NCBI GenBank assembly: GCA_036338435.1
Contig: JAYZCG010000032.1
Location: 1 to 17,424, forward strand
DNA from: JAPYTY01 sp036338435
GTDB taxonomy: Bacteria; Acidobacteriota; UBA6911; RPQK01; JADFOI01
Reading direction: 5' to 3'
DNA: 17,424 bases
A program made the translations under genes and the position numbers. The notes under the pieces were generated by a model. The model had not been told where the DNA came from, did not search any database, and worked only from the letters and a program-made list of their open reading frames with translations. Positions 1-7,147 of this stretch are shown here, piece after piece (position 1 is the first letter of the stretch; each line of letters starts with the position of its first letter).

Positions 1-1
1 T

Positions 2-361
2 AGCTCCTTGACGGGCGAGCGGATTACTTTAGAGCTAGCAGAGCAAGTCCTTAGAAACATAGCGGAAAATGCTGCACGAGTGATCTCGATCGATCGAGTT
101 CAAAAAGCAGTGGCAGACCACTACTCTTTAAAAGTAGCAGAGCTCAAGGCTAAGAATAATTCACGCCGAGTGGCTGGCCCTCGCCAGGTTGCCATGTACT
201 TGTGTCGGGAACTAACAGAAAGCTCTCTGCCCCAAATCGGCAAGGAATTTGGAGGCAAGCATCACACAACCGTGCTGCATTCCATTCGCAAAATTAAAGC
301 TGCCCGTAAAACTGATCCAAAGACGAACAACCTCATCAGAAAACTGGGCGACTCGCTCTAG
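2..361 (+). CDS. dnaA: Chromosomal replication initiator protein DnaA, C-terminal part (5' truncated by window edge)
   Basis: Partial gene. The reading frame is open to the left edge and ends at TAG 359-361, so about 119 residues are visible; the TTG at position 8 is internal, not the start. The visible part covers the end of the AAA+ lid and all of domain IV, the helix-turn-helix that binds DnaA boxes at oriC. The signature is clear: a basic helix (KAKNNSRRVAGPRQVAMYL) followed by GKEFGGKHHTTVLHSIRKI, which matches the family's recognition-helix motif (GxxFGGRDHTTVxHA). DnaA initiates replication by binding oriC as an ATP-dependent oligomer and opening the duplex. The usual partner dnaN does not follow; the next gene is a convergent DinB-like gene. 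The C-terminus looks complete. Confidence 0.96.
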   Translation, partial: SSLTGERITLELAEQVLRNIAENAARVISIDRVQKAVADHYSLKVAELKAKNNSRRVAGPRQVAMYLCRELTESSLPQIGKEFGGKHHTTVLHSIRKIKAARKTDPKTNNLIRKLGDSL

Positions 362-480
362 TCTGAAGAGACAACCCCCAACAACGAGTCATCATTACGG
401 AACGTGTGCCTCGCACCTGGCATACTGCTCTAGTTCAAACGAGGTATCAGGATAGTACAACGGTCAGTGCCTCGGGTACT

Positions 481-975
481 CTAGCGTGGCTCGTCAGCCG
501 ACGGGCCGTATATGGAGGGCACTGGCACATCGTTTAATCTCAAGTATACGGAAAGTTGTCCCCGGTGGTGAATTAGGTGGTTTAAAACGAATCCTCGAAT
601 CACCGCGATACGGGGCATCTCAAGAGTGACTTCAGAGCCAGTTTTCATTTGCCAGTTTGCCATCAAAACCTCGTCAGGCTTATCTTTGATCGCCTCTTTG
701 GCCGACTCGACGTTTCCATCAAATTCTTGAAGGAGCTCAGATTGAGAGCTGGTTTGAAAGGATTTATGGCTCTTAGGATCCACCTCAAAGACATCTTTGT
801 TGACAATGACATCCAACCATTTCAATGATTCTGCACAATGAGATGCTAGTCGACCAAAGGACATGGATTTCGGATGAGGTTTCCAGTCAAATTGTTCCTC
901 TGGTACACGTTCCAGTAGTTTTCGAGTGATTGCAGCTTCGTGTTTGAGTTCATTTAAAATACTTGTAGACATCAT
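481..975 (-). CDS. DinB/YfiT-like putative metal-dependent protein
   Basis: A 164-residue protein of the DinB/YfiT four-helix-bundle superfamily, the usual size for the family. The putative metal triad is visible: His46 in SHCAES, then His133 and His137 in LNHLIHHRGQL, the family's H-x3-H signature in the last helix. Members include bacillithiol S-transferases and mycothiol-dependent isomerases, but many are uncharacterised, so the substrate here is unknown. The start at 975 was chosen because a strong Shine-Dalgarno sequence (AGGAGG, 985-990) lies 9 nt upstream. The frame stays open further upstream, but that extension has no family resemblance. A second ATG follows at 972. The gene converges on dnaA and diverges from the symporter pair. 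Confidence 0.85.
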   Translation of the reverse strand: MMSTSILNELKHEAAITRKLLERVPEEQFDWKPHPKSMSFGRLASHCAESLKWLDVIVNKDVFEVDPKSHKSFQTSSQSELLQEFDGNVESAKEAIKDKPDEVLMANWQMKTGSEVTLEMPRIAVIRGFVLNHLIHHRGQLSVYLRLNDVPVPSIYGPSADEPR

Positions 976-1160
976 AGCCTTTGTCCTCCTGTTCTGTACT
1001 GATATTTTCAAGATCATACTTTCCACATTGCACTGATCTACAGCATAGAGGATCCGTCCTAGCTGTAGCCATCCTGACAACTTTGTCAACGCAACTCTTG
1101 CCCTGCATATCTTCTCGTGCCATTTCGTAAACAGAAACTGTTAAAAATATAACCCAGACA

Positions 1161-1189
1161 ATTATACTGGCCGTATGAGATTGAGGGAA
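1161..1189 (-). promoter_or_regulatory. Candidate sigma70-type promoter for the dinB-like gene
   Basis: On the minus strand a perfect TATAAT (1161-1166) sits 17 nt downstream of a weak -35 (TTCCCT, 1184-1189, 3 of 6 matches). It would leave an untranslated leader of about 180 nt before the start at 975, which is long, so it is only a candidate. Confidence 0.25.
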
Positions 1190-1264
1190 ATAGGATTCCA
1201 ACGGGACGCACACAAGTGGAGCAGACCATCCCCAAAGTACGGCACCACGAATACACCTCCTTCC

Positions 1265-1293
1265 TTGTGACGTTCTTCGAATCGTGCTAGATT
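1265..1293 (+). promoter_or_regulatory. Candidate sigma70-type promoter for the small ORF/symporter operon
   Basis: TTGTGA (1265-1270) and TAGATT (1288-1293) each match the consensus at 4 of 6 positions and are spaced by exactly 17 nt. The predicted transcription start lies about 25-30 nt before the ATG at 1327. Position and spacing fit well, but the match is modest. Confidence 0.35.
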
Positions 1294-1326
1294 CCGGTCG
1301 ACCAATCCTTTCAGCGGGACACGAAC

Positions 1327-1494
1327 ATGAACAACAAGCACCGCATTCAAGACAGAGACCTGGAAGGCGAAAAGGAAAAACTCAATTCTTCCCTCACGTG
1401 GAATCGGCTTTACGTACTCGTCGTCATCTACACAGTCCTACTCATTGGACTTCTTTATGTTGTCACGATTTTACTGGATCACAGTAGCTCATGA
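1327..1494 (+). CDS. Small single-pass membrane protein, translationally coupled to the SSS symporter
   Basis: A 55-residue protein beginning MNNKHRIQDRDLEGEKEKLN. A charged N-terminus (residues 1-24) precedes one strongly hydrophobic segment (about 29-50, YVLVVIYTVLLIGLLYVVTI) and a short polar tail. Its TGA (1492-1494) overlaps the symporter's ATG (1491-1493) in an ATGA junction, the classic layout for translational coupling. The frame is closed upstream by TAG at 1288-1290, so the ATG at 1327 is the only good start. The ribosome binding site is weak (AGCGGGA about 8 nt upstream). The topology suggests an accessory subunit that sits beside the transporter. A small partner subunit is known for some other SSS carriers (the DUF4212-type small subunit), but I see no clear homology to it. 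Confidence 0.7.
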   Translation: MNNKHRIQDRDLEGEKEKLNSSLTWNRLYVLVVIYTVLLIGLLYVVTILLDHSSS

Positions 1495-3167
1495 GTACGC
1501 TGGACTGGGTTATTTTCTCTTTCTATTTCGTGGCTGTTGTAGCCTTTGCCTATTGGCAGAGCCGAAAAAATGTCGGAGTTGAGGGTTACTTCCTGGCCAA
1601 TCGCCGTCTCCCCTGGGGAGCCATAGGACTTTCAGTTATGGCCACCCAAGCAAGTGCCATTACCTTCATCGGTACTACCGGACAGGCCTATGAAAATGGC
1701 ATGGAATTCATCCAGGTTTACCTTCCTCAGCCTCTGGTGATGGTGCTTCTTTGTGTACTATTTGTCCCGTTTTTCTACCGTGCCAAGATTTTCACCGCCT
1801 ACGAATATTTGGAAAAGCGCTTTGACGCCAAAACTCGATCCCTAACTAGCTTCTTGTTTTTGCTCTCTCGCGGCATGGCCGCAGGCATTGTTATGTACGC
1901 TCCAGCCGTGGTGCTCTCCGTAATTATGGGCTGGGATGAGACCGCTACTATTCTGATCATGGGGGTGGTCACTATCCTTTACACCATGATGGGAGGAATA
2001 ACAGCTGTCATCTGGACTGACGTCCTACAGATGTTAATGATGTTTATAGGAATTGTCGTAGCTCTTGTAGCACTATTCGGAGCCCTGCCTCCTGAGGTAG
2101 ACATGGGGGATGTCGTCTACATCGGAGGCATTCAGCAGATGTGGAAGAGCATTGATCTGTCGTGGGATCCAACCAACACCTACACACTCTGGTCTGGTTT
2201 AATCGGAGGGTTCTTCCTTGCGTTGGCTTATTTCGGATGTGATCAGAGTCAGGTTCAGCGTTATCTCACAGCCAGTTCTCTTAAACAAAGCAGACTCTCG
2301 TTAATCTTTAATGCCTTTGCAAAGGTCCCTATGCAAATTGCCATCCTCGCGATCGGCGTTTTGCTATTTGTCTTCTATCATTTTGAACGACCTCCTCTGA
2401 TCTTCAATCCAGCCGAAACAACTCTAGTCGAAAATAGCTCGCATGCTCAGGAGTTTGCCGAGTTGGAGGCAAAACATCAAAAAACACACAATCTTAGGAA
2501 AAATGCGACTCTCAGTCTTCTACAAGCAAGACACAACGGGGAGAATCTGGAAAGCTGGCGCCAACAAATTAGCCAGTACGACCAACAGCTTTCTAATTTG
2601 CGTAATGAATCTAAGCAACTAGTCCAGAACGTACGTGGGACATCCTCCAATGATGTCAATTATGTCTTCCCTTCTTATCTAGTGACCTACTTACCGTCCG
2701 GTGTGCTGGGTTTAATGATCGCGGTAATGATCGCTGCAGCAATGTCTTCTCTAGATTCGGAGCTGACCGCCCTCTCCAGTGCCACAATCGTGGACTTTTA
2801 TCGGCGTTATCTCCAGCCGGAAGCTTCCTCCAAACACCTTCTGATGGCCTCTAGAGGGGCAACTTTATGTTGGGGATTGTTCGCCAGTGGAGTCGCGCTT
2901 TATGCAGGTCAGTTGGGCTCGTTGATTGAGGCAGTAAATCGTGTAGGCTCTTACTTCTACGGCTCCTTGTTGGGAGTCTTCTTGCTTGCCTTCCTGGTGA
3001 AACAAGCTAATGGAACCGGTGCCTTTTGGGGATTATTGGCAGGAATGCTGTCAGTTTTCTTCGTTAGCCTTACTACTGATATTTCGTATCTTTACTACAA
3101 TGTGGTCGGAGCGATGGTGGGCGTTGTGGTTGGAACACTTGTTAGTCTGTCCACAGTCAAGCGCTGA
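1491..3167 (+). CDS. Sodium:solute symporter (SSS family), SGLT-like
   Basis: A 558-residue polytopic membrane protein of the SSS (SLC5-like) family, which couples Na+ entry to uptake of sugars, vitamins, amino acids or organic acids. Evidence includes the N-terminal EGYFLANRRLPWGAIGLSVMATQASAITFIGTTG, typical of TM1-TM2, and GCDQSQVQRYLTASS (about residues 247-261), the family signature. The late segment AVMIAAAMSSLDSELTALSS matches the Na+-site helix region. About 13 membrane helices are likely. A hydrophilic, probably coiled-coil insertion spans about residues 299-390 between two late helices. No Shine-Dalgarno precedes the ATG, consistent with coupling to the small ORF that overlaps it. 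The MFS gene follows after 67 nt. The substrate cannot be inferred. Confidence 0.93.
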   Translation: MSTLDWVIFSFYFVAVVAFAYWQSRKNVGVEGYFLANRRLPWGAIGLSVMATQASAITFIGTTGQAYENGMEFIQVYLPQPLVMVLLCVLFVPFFYRAKIFTAYEYLEKRFDAKTRSLTSFLFLLSRGMAAGIVMYAPAVVLSVIMGWDETATILIMGVVTILYTMMGGITAVIWTDVLQMLMMFIGIVVALVALFGALPPEVDMGDVVYIGGIQQMWKSIDLSWDPTNTYTLWSGLIGGFFLALAYFGCDQSQVQRYLTASSLKQSRLSLIFNAFAKVPMQIAILAIGVLLFVFYHFERPPLIFNPAETTLVENSSHAQEFAELEAKHQKTHNLRKNATLSLLQARHNGENLESWRQQISQYDQQLSNLRNESKQLVQNVRGTSSNDVNYVFPSYLVTYLPSGVLGLMIAVMIAAAMSSLDSELTALSSATIVDFYRRYLQPEASSKHLLMASRGATLCWGLFASGVALYAGQLGSLIEAVNRVGSYFYGSLLGVFLLAFLVKQANGTGAFWGLLAGMLSVFFVSLTTDISYLYYNVVGAMVGVVVGTLVSLSTVKR

Positions 3168-3234
3168 GAGAACAGGGACAAGTATGGTATTACTGTCGTC
3201 TTTTTCAAAAACTTGAACCGCACACATTGAGGCC

Positions 3235-4524
3235 ATGCCCAAATCTGATAGAACGGTCACTAACAGCGACCCCACTCCCTTAAACCCGGAGAAAGATCCT
3301 CCTTCAAAAACTAAACCTCTTTTGTCACGGACTTTTCAAGCGTTGTACTATCGTGATTATCGACTTTTGTGGTTCGGCGCCTTTACTTCCACTACGGGAA
3401 CTTGGATGCAACAAGTGGCCGAGTCCTGGGTAGTATTTACTTTGACAGGCTCCGCCTTTTACCTAGGGTTAACCTCCTTCTTAGGCCAGCTCCCTATTAT
3501 CCTCTTCACCCTGGTGGGAGGAGTCATTGCCGACAGAGCCGATCGGCGCAAAGTGCTAATAATTTCCCAATATGTACAGATGGCCACCGCCCTGACCCTC
3601 ACCATTCTAATTTATTTTGAGTGGATTCAAATCTGGCATTTTCTCGTTCTAGTTTTCGTAGTCGGTATGGCACAAGCCTTTGGAGCTCCCGCCTACCAAG
3701 CATTGATCCCCAATCTGGTAAAAAAAGAGGATCTTCCCAATGCGATTGCTTTGAACTCTATACAATTTAATCTGGCGCGCGTATTCGGCCCCATGTTAGC
3801 GGGTACCGTACTGGCACTGGTGGGTCCAACCATGTGCTTTGGACTCAACGGACTTTCTTTCGTCGCAGTCATTGTCAGTCTTTACCTGATCCGGGGCACA
3901 TTTCAACCGAAGAAAACGGATGAATCGGTAATGACAGGAATACGGGAGGGGATGACCTTTGTCAGGGAGAGAGCTGCCATCTGGCAACTCAGCGCATTGG
4001 GATTTGTCATTACCTTCTGTGGAGTCCCCATCCTCACTCTACTGCCTATCTATGCCCGAGAGATATTTCACATGGAGACCACTGGATATTCCGTCATGAT
4101 GACTGTTTCCGGAATTGGCTCGGTTGTCGGAGCTCTCACATATGCCAGCCTAGGTAACATAAAAGGCCGTGGAAAACTAACCCTCCAGGTACAATTTGTG
4201 ATGGCACTTATGATCGCAACTTTCGCACTATCTAGAAATCTAGTGCTCAGCTGTATAGCCCTATTCCTGTGTGGTATTTGCCTGATGATACTCATTGCCT
4301 CCATCAGCTCCTTAGTTCAGATGGCTATTACAGAGGAAATTCGGGGCCGTGTGATGAGTATTTTCATGCTTGCCTTTCGAGGAGGGATGCCGCTTGGCAG
4401 TCTGTCTGGAGGAGCCTTGGCCTCTCAATTATCTCCCACACTCGCACTGCTAAGCATGAGCTTACTGTTGGGTGTTACTGCCTTGGTTCTTTTTGCCTCC
4501 CATAGCCCCATCAAAAAACTGTGA
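3235..4524 (+). CDS. MFS transporter, EntS-like (MFS_3 family) exporter
   Basis: A 429-residue major facilitator superfamily protein with about 12 membrane helices. The N-terminal region FQALYYRDYRLLWFGAF followed by TGTWMQQVAESWVVFTLTGS is characteristic of the MFS_3/EntS-type group, whose members include the enterobactin exporter EntS and many uncharacterised drug- or metabolite-efflux proteins. The loop 2-3 motif A is present as GGVIADRADRRKVLI (about residues 95-109). A polar N-terminal tail of about 30 residues precedes the first helix. The ATG at 3235 is the first possible start after a stop at 3214-3216, but its ribosome binding site is poor (TGAGG only 2 nt away). It may be co-transcribed with the symporter. 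The gene converges with rsmI. Export direction and substrate are inferred from the family only. Confidence 0.9.
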   Translation: MPKSDRTVTNSDPTPLNPEKDPPSKTKPLLSRTFQALYYRDYRLLWFGAFTSTTGTWMQQVAESWVVFTLTGSAFYLGLTSFLGQLPIILFTLVGGVIADRADRRKVLIISQYVQMATALTLTILIYFEWIQIWHFLVLVFVVGMAQAFGAPAYQALIPNLVKKEDLPNAIALNSIQFNLARVFGPMLAGTVLALVGPTMCFGLNGLSFVAVIVSLYLIRGTFQPKKTDESVMTGIREGMTFVRERAAIWQLSALGFVITFCGVPILTLLPIYAREIFHMETTGYSVMMTVSGIGSVVGALTYASLGNIKGRGKLTLQVQFVMALMIATFALSRNLVLSCIALFLCGICLMILIASISSLVQMAITEEIRGRVMSIFMLAFRGGMPLGSLSGGALASQLSPTLALLSMSLLLGVTALVLFASHSPIKKL

Positions 4525-4606
4525 TCAGCTTTGTCCATTTAGAAACTCGAATGCCGAAGTTTAAAGTGAAAACTGACATTTCACATCGACTAACTGAAAA
4601 GAAAAG

Positions 4607-5449
4607 TTATCTTCTTGATTTTTTGCCCACAGTCTCCTGATAAACCTCTCTTTTCGGTAATCCTAGCTCCTTCGCTGCCATTTTAACGGCCTCTTTGTGA
4701 CTAACCCCCCTCATTTCCATCAAACCGTGGATATAGGCTTTCACATCAATCGTAAAGGACGCGGCTTGCGCTCCCAAGGGAGCTCCCTCGACAACCAGAG
4801 TGTACTCACCTCGAGGACTTTCTTGCTGTATGACTTGGATGATTTCTCCCAAGCGTCCAAAATAGTGGGTCTCATGAAGCTTGGTCATTTCTCTGGCCAG
4901 AAAGGCACGTCGATCCCCAAAATGTTCTACGATTCTCCGGAGAGTTTGAATTAAGCCGTGGGGAGAAATATAAAGCAGCATAGTGGAATGCTGATGAGAC
5001 AAAGTCCGGAGTTGCTCTCGCTGAGGCGATATCCTGCGGGAGAGAAATCCCACGAATAGACACCTGTCAGTTGGAAGGCCTGAGACCGACAGAGCGGCCA
5101 TAGCAGCTGAGGGACCTGGGACAGGATATATGGAGATCCTCTCCTCTCGGCAGGCGTGCACCAGAGGAAATCCAGGATCCGAGACCAGAGGAGTCCCAGC
5201 GTCCGCAACCAATGCAATCTGCTGACCTTCTCGTAGACGTCCCATCAACACCCCCGTTTTAAAGGCTTCGTTATGCTCATGGTAACTGGTGGTACGGGTG
5301 TGGATTCCGAAGTGATTAAGGAGTTTGCGTGTGTGACGAGTATCCTCACAAGCAACAAGATTGACATCTCTGAGGATTTGCTGTGCCCGTGGACTCAGGT
5401 CATCCAGATTTCCCAGTGGCGTCGCCACAACGTACAGTGCCCCTGCCAT
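4607..5449 (-). CDS. rsmI: 16S rRNA (cytidine1402-2'-O)-methyltransferase RsmI
   Basis: A 280-residue protein matching RsmI in length and sequence. It belongs to the tetrapyrrole (SAM-dependent) methylase fold and 2'-O-methylates C1402 in the ribosomal P site of 16S rRNA. Visible motifs are the N-terminal LYVVATPLGNLDDLSPRA (5-22), ACEDTRHTRKLL (33-44), the glycine-rich SAM loop VADAGTPLVSDPG (81-93) and VPGPSAAMAALSVSGLP (110-126). A ribosome binding site, AAAGGG, lies 6-7 nt before the ATG. It follows pdxJ by 33 nt on the same strand and probably shares its transcript. It is the last gene of the long minus-strand run and converges with the MFS gene. Confidence 0.96.
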   Translation of the reverse strand: MAGALYVVATPLGNLDDLSPRAQQILRDVNLVACEDTRHTRKLLNHFGIHTRTTSYHEHNEAFKTGVLMGRLREGQQIALVADAGTPLVSDPGFPLVHACREERISIYPVPGPSAAMAALSVSGLPTDRCLFVGFLSRRISPQREQLRTLSHQHSTMLLYISPHGLIQTLRRIVEHFGDRRAFLAREMTKLHETHYFGRLGEIIQVIQQESPRGEYTLVVEGAPLGAQAASFTIDVKAYIHGLMEMRGVSHKEAVKMAAKELGLPKREVYQETVGKKSRR

Positions 5450-5482
5450 TTTCTACCCTTTACTTAAAACCGTACTGAAGCC

Positions 5483-6217
5483 CTACGCACTCATCGCCTT
5501 GATCATTTCTCGGACGGCCTGTCCCATCCCCACCAAGGTGGCCCTGGCTATGATGTTGTGCCCAATGTTCAATTCGACAATCTCGGGGATATCCGAGATA
5601 GGTCGTACATTGCGATAAGTTAGTCCATGACCGGCCAACACCATCAAATCTAGGTTGTCTGCTAGTTGGGTAGCACACCTCACTTTTTCAATCTCTTCGT
5701 TGAACTGAGGATCACTTTCTTTAAGTCCCTTGGGAACTGCCTCAGCATAAGCAGCCGTATTGATCTCTATCATCCTAGCTCCCACGGTTGAAGCACGCTC
5801 AATTTGATCCAACTGGGGATCAATAAAAACGGAGACCTCCAGTCCTCCCTTTCCCAATCGCTCAATGGCCGCACCAATCTCTCGATCATTGCCGATCACA
5901 TCCAAGCCCCCTTCAGTGGTCAACTCGCCTTCCCGTTCTGGAACTAACGTGACGGTATCCGGTTGTATTTCCAACGCAAACTCAATCATCTCCTTTGTTA
6001 CTGCCATCTCGATGTTCAGTCTTGTAGTGATAACATCTCGCAACAATCTCACGTCGCGTTCGGTGATATGGCGACGATCCCCTCGAATGTGTACGGTAAT
6101 GCCATCGGCTCCTGCTAACTCGGCCATAAGTGCCGCAACCACTGGATCAGGTTCTGGAGCCTGTCGTGCCTCCCGTATAGTTGCTATATGATCGACGTTA
6201 ACACCTAGTCTCGTCAT
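5483..6217 (-). CDS. pdxJ: Pyridoxine 5'-phosphate synthase PdxJ
   Basis: A 244-residue TIM-barrel enzyme that condenses 1-deoxy-D-xylulose 5-phosphate with 3-amino-2-oxopropyl phosphate to form pyridoxine 5'-phosphate, the last step of the DXP-dependent vitamin B6 route. The motifs are intact: LGVNVDHIATIREAR (4-18), ITVHIRGDRRHI (40-51) with His43, NIEMA with the catalytic Glu70, MIEINTAAYAEA with Glu151, and VLAGHGLTY with His197. The usual HLREDRRHI appears here as HIRGDRRHI, a Glu-to-Gly change outside the known catalytic residues. Translation starts 8 nt after a candidate -10 element and lacks a good Shine-Dalgarno site. rsmI follows closely. Confidence 0.96.
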   Translation of the reverse strand: MTRLGVNVDHIATIREARQAPEPDPVVAALMAELAGADGITVHIRGDRRHITERDVRLLRDVITTRLNIEMAVTKEMIEFALEIQPDTVTLVPEREGELTTEGGLDVIGNDREIGAAIERLGKGGLEVSVFIDPQLDQIERASTVGARMIEINTAAYAEAVPKGLKESDPQFNEEIEKVRCATQLADNLDLMVLAGHGLTYRNVRPISDIPEIVELNIGHNIIARATLVGMGQAVREMIKAMSA

Positions 6218-6225
6218 ACATCCAA

Positions 6226-6234
6226 ATTATCACA
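6226..6234 (-). promoter_or_regulatory. Candidate extended -10 promoter element before pdxJ
   Basis: Minus strand TGTGATAAT (6226-6234) fits an extended -10 (TGn plus GATAAT); the -35 region is weak. It lies only 8 nt before the pdxJ ATG, so a transcript from it would be leaderless or nearly so. The 147-nt gap after the glycosyltransferase gene makes a separate pdxJ-rsmI promoter plausible. Confidence 0.35.
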
Positions 6235-6364
6235 GATTGGAAGATAAAATTAAGAATCCAGCATTAGGGGCACAAATTTGTAGGTCATACAACGTAAGTG
6301 GGGCTTTTGATGCCTTGATAAATTAGATTCACAACTCCGAAGTTAGTTGGTGAAAACCGACAAT

Positions 6365-7147
6365 CTAGTCTTCGGAATTATCGGTGATGGACTCTGACTT
6401 CTGTCTCTGTGGATTGTACCTACCCCTACAATCATTTACCCGAATTCTTATGAGATCTCTCAACATACCAAGCCCATGGGGTACAACCTGCACCTTGCTG
6501 CCTATCGAATGTCTCCACACCACAGGCACTTCCGTCATTACCAAGCCCCATTTACGCGCTACATAAAGTAATTCCACATCAAAACCAAAATCAAAGACCG
6601 TTTGTCTTTTAAAGAGGTGTGCACAACGGCCCATTCGAAATAGTTTAAAGCCGCACTGTGTGTCGTGATAAGGGAGGCCCATCAAATACCTCACGAGTCG
6701 GTTGAAGATCTTCCCACTTGATTCCCGCCACCACGGTTGGTGAATCTGGATGTCAGATCCCTCGACATCGCGTGAACCAAAGGCAATGTCACCGCCGCCA
6801 AACACCTCTCTCTCTAGTTTCGGGAGTTCTTCAATGGGGGTACTTAAGTCAGCATCAGTAAACAACACAAAATCCCCCTGAGCTTCCAGCATGCCGCGGC
6901 GCACACTGTAACCCTTACCTCGATTGGTCTTATTTCGATAAACACGTATAGGGCCCGGCAGCTCTGCCTGACTAGCAAAACTCTGGACTATTTCCAAAGT
7001 ACGATCGCTGGATCCATCATCTACAACCAAAAGCTCAAAGGGACCTCCCCGAGATTCTAGATAACAGAGAAGTTGGTCGAGAGTAGACCCAATGCGGGCC
7101 TCTTCATTGTAAGCGGGAATAACAATGGATAATGTGTGACTGTTCAT
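6365..7147 (-). CDS. Family 2 glycosyltransferase, dolichyl/polyprenyl-phosphate sugar synthase-like
   Basis: A 260-residue GT-A glycosyltransferase of family GT2. The nucleotide-sugar binding motifs are present: LSIVIPAYNEEARIG (6-20), VVDDGSSDRT (41-50) and the metal-binding TDAD (97-100). The stretch DTQCGFKLFR (162-171) and EVPVVWRHSIGSKV (206-219) place it with the dolichyl-phosphate glucosyl/mannosyltransferase (ALG5/DPM1-like) group, which transfers a sugar from a nucleotide sugar to a polyprenyl phosphate. It has no C-terminal membrane helices, so it is probably peripheral or cytosolic. Its ATG overlaps the gltX stop in an ATGA junction, indicating translational coupling. The sugar and acceptor are not readable from the sequence. 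Confidence 0.88.
   Translation of the reverse strand: MNSHTLSIVIPAYNEEARIGSTLDQLLCYLESRGGPFELLVVDDGSSDRTLEIVQSFASQAELPGPIRVYRNKTNRGKGYSVRRGMLEAQGDFVLFTDADLSTPIEELPKLEREVFGGGDIAFGSRDVEGSDIQIHQPWWRESSGKIFNRLVRYLMGLPYHDTQCGFKLFRMGRCAHLFKRQTVFDFGFDVELLYVARKWGLVMTEVPVVWRHSIGSKVQVVPHGLGMLRDLIRIRVNDCRGRYNPQRQKSESITDNSED

Larger units (their letters stand above)
976..1326. other. Divergent intergenic region between dinB-like gene and symporter pair
   Basis: About 350 bases with no convincing gene. It holds the dinB-like ribosome binding site (985-990), a candidate minus-strand promoter (1161-1189) and a candidate plus-strand promoter (1265-1293). Two short minus-strand open frames cross it but have no recognisable family and no good ribosome binding site. 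Confidence 0.6.

Noticed and set aside
362..480. Possible origin or terminator after dnaA
   Set aside because: No DnaA-box cluster, no A+T-rich unwinding tract, and only weak short pairings (AGTAC/GTACT) without a T-run.
976..1089. N-terminal extension of the DinB-like protein to position 1089
   Set aside because: The extra 38 residues lack family resemblance and no ribosome binding site supports that start, unlike the ATG at 975.
950..1213. 87-codon minus-strand open frame over the dinB-like start
   Set aside because: Overlaps the conserved DinB N-terminus in another frame, has no family likeness, and the strong AGGAGG at 985-990 serves the dinB start.
1162..1350. 62-codon minus-strand open frame overlapping the small membrane protein gene
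   Set aside because: TTG start without a ribosome binding site, no recognisable family, and it overlaps the better-supported 55-codon plus-strand frame.
4525..4606. Hairpin GTGAAA/TTTCAC (4566-4584, approximate) as a shared terminator of MFS and rsmI genes
   Set aside because: The stem is only 6 bp and A/T-rich, and no T-tract follows on either strand, so termination cannot be supported.
5865..6191. 108-codon plus-strand open frame opposite pdxJ
   Set aside because: Lies wholly antisense to a strongly conserved gene and has no family features; a shadow frame.
6300..6364. Hairpin after the glycosyltransferase gene (CAACT/AGTTG on the minus strand)
   Set aside because: Short, bulged stem followed by mixed sequence instead of a T-run; not convincing as a terminator.
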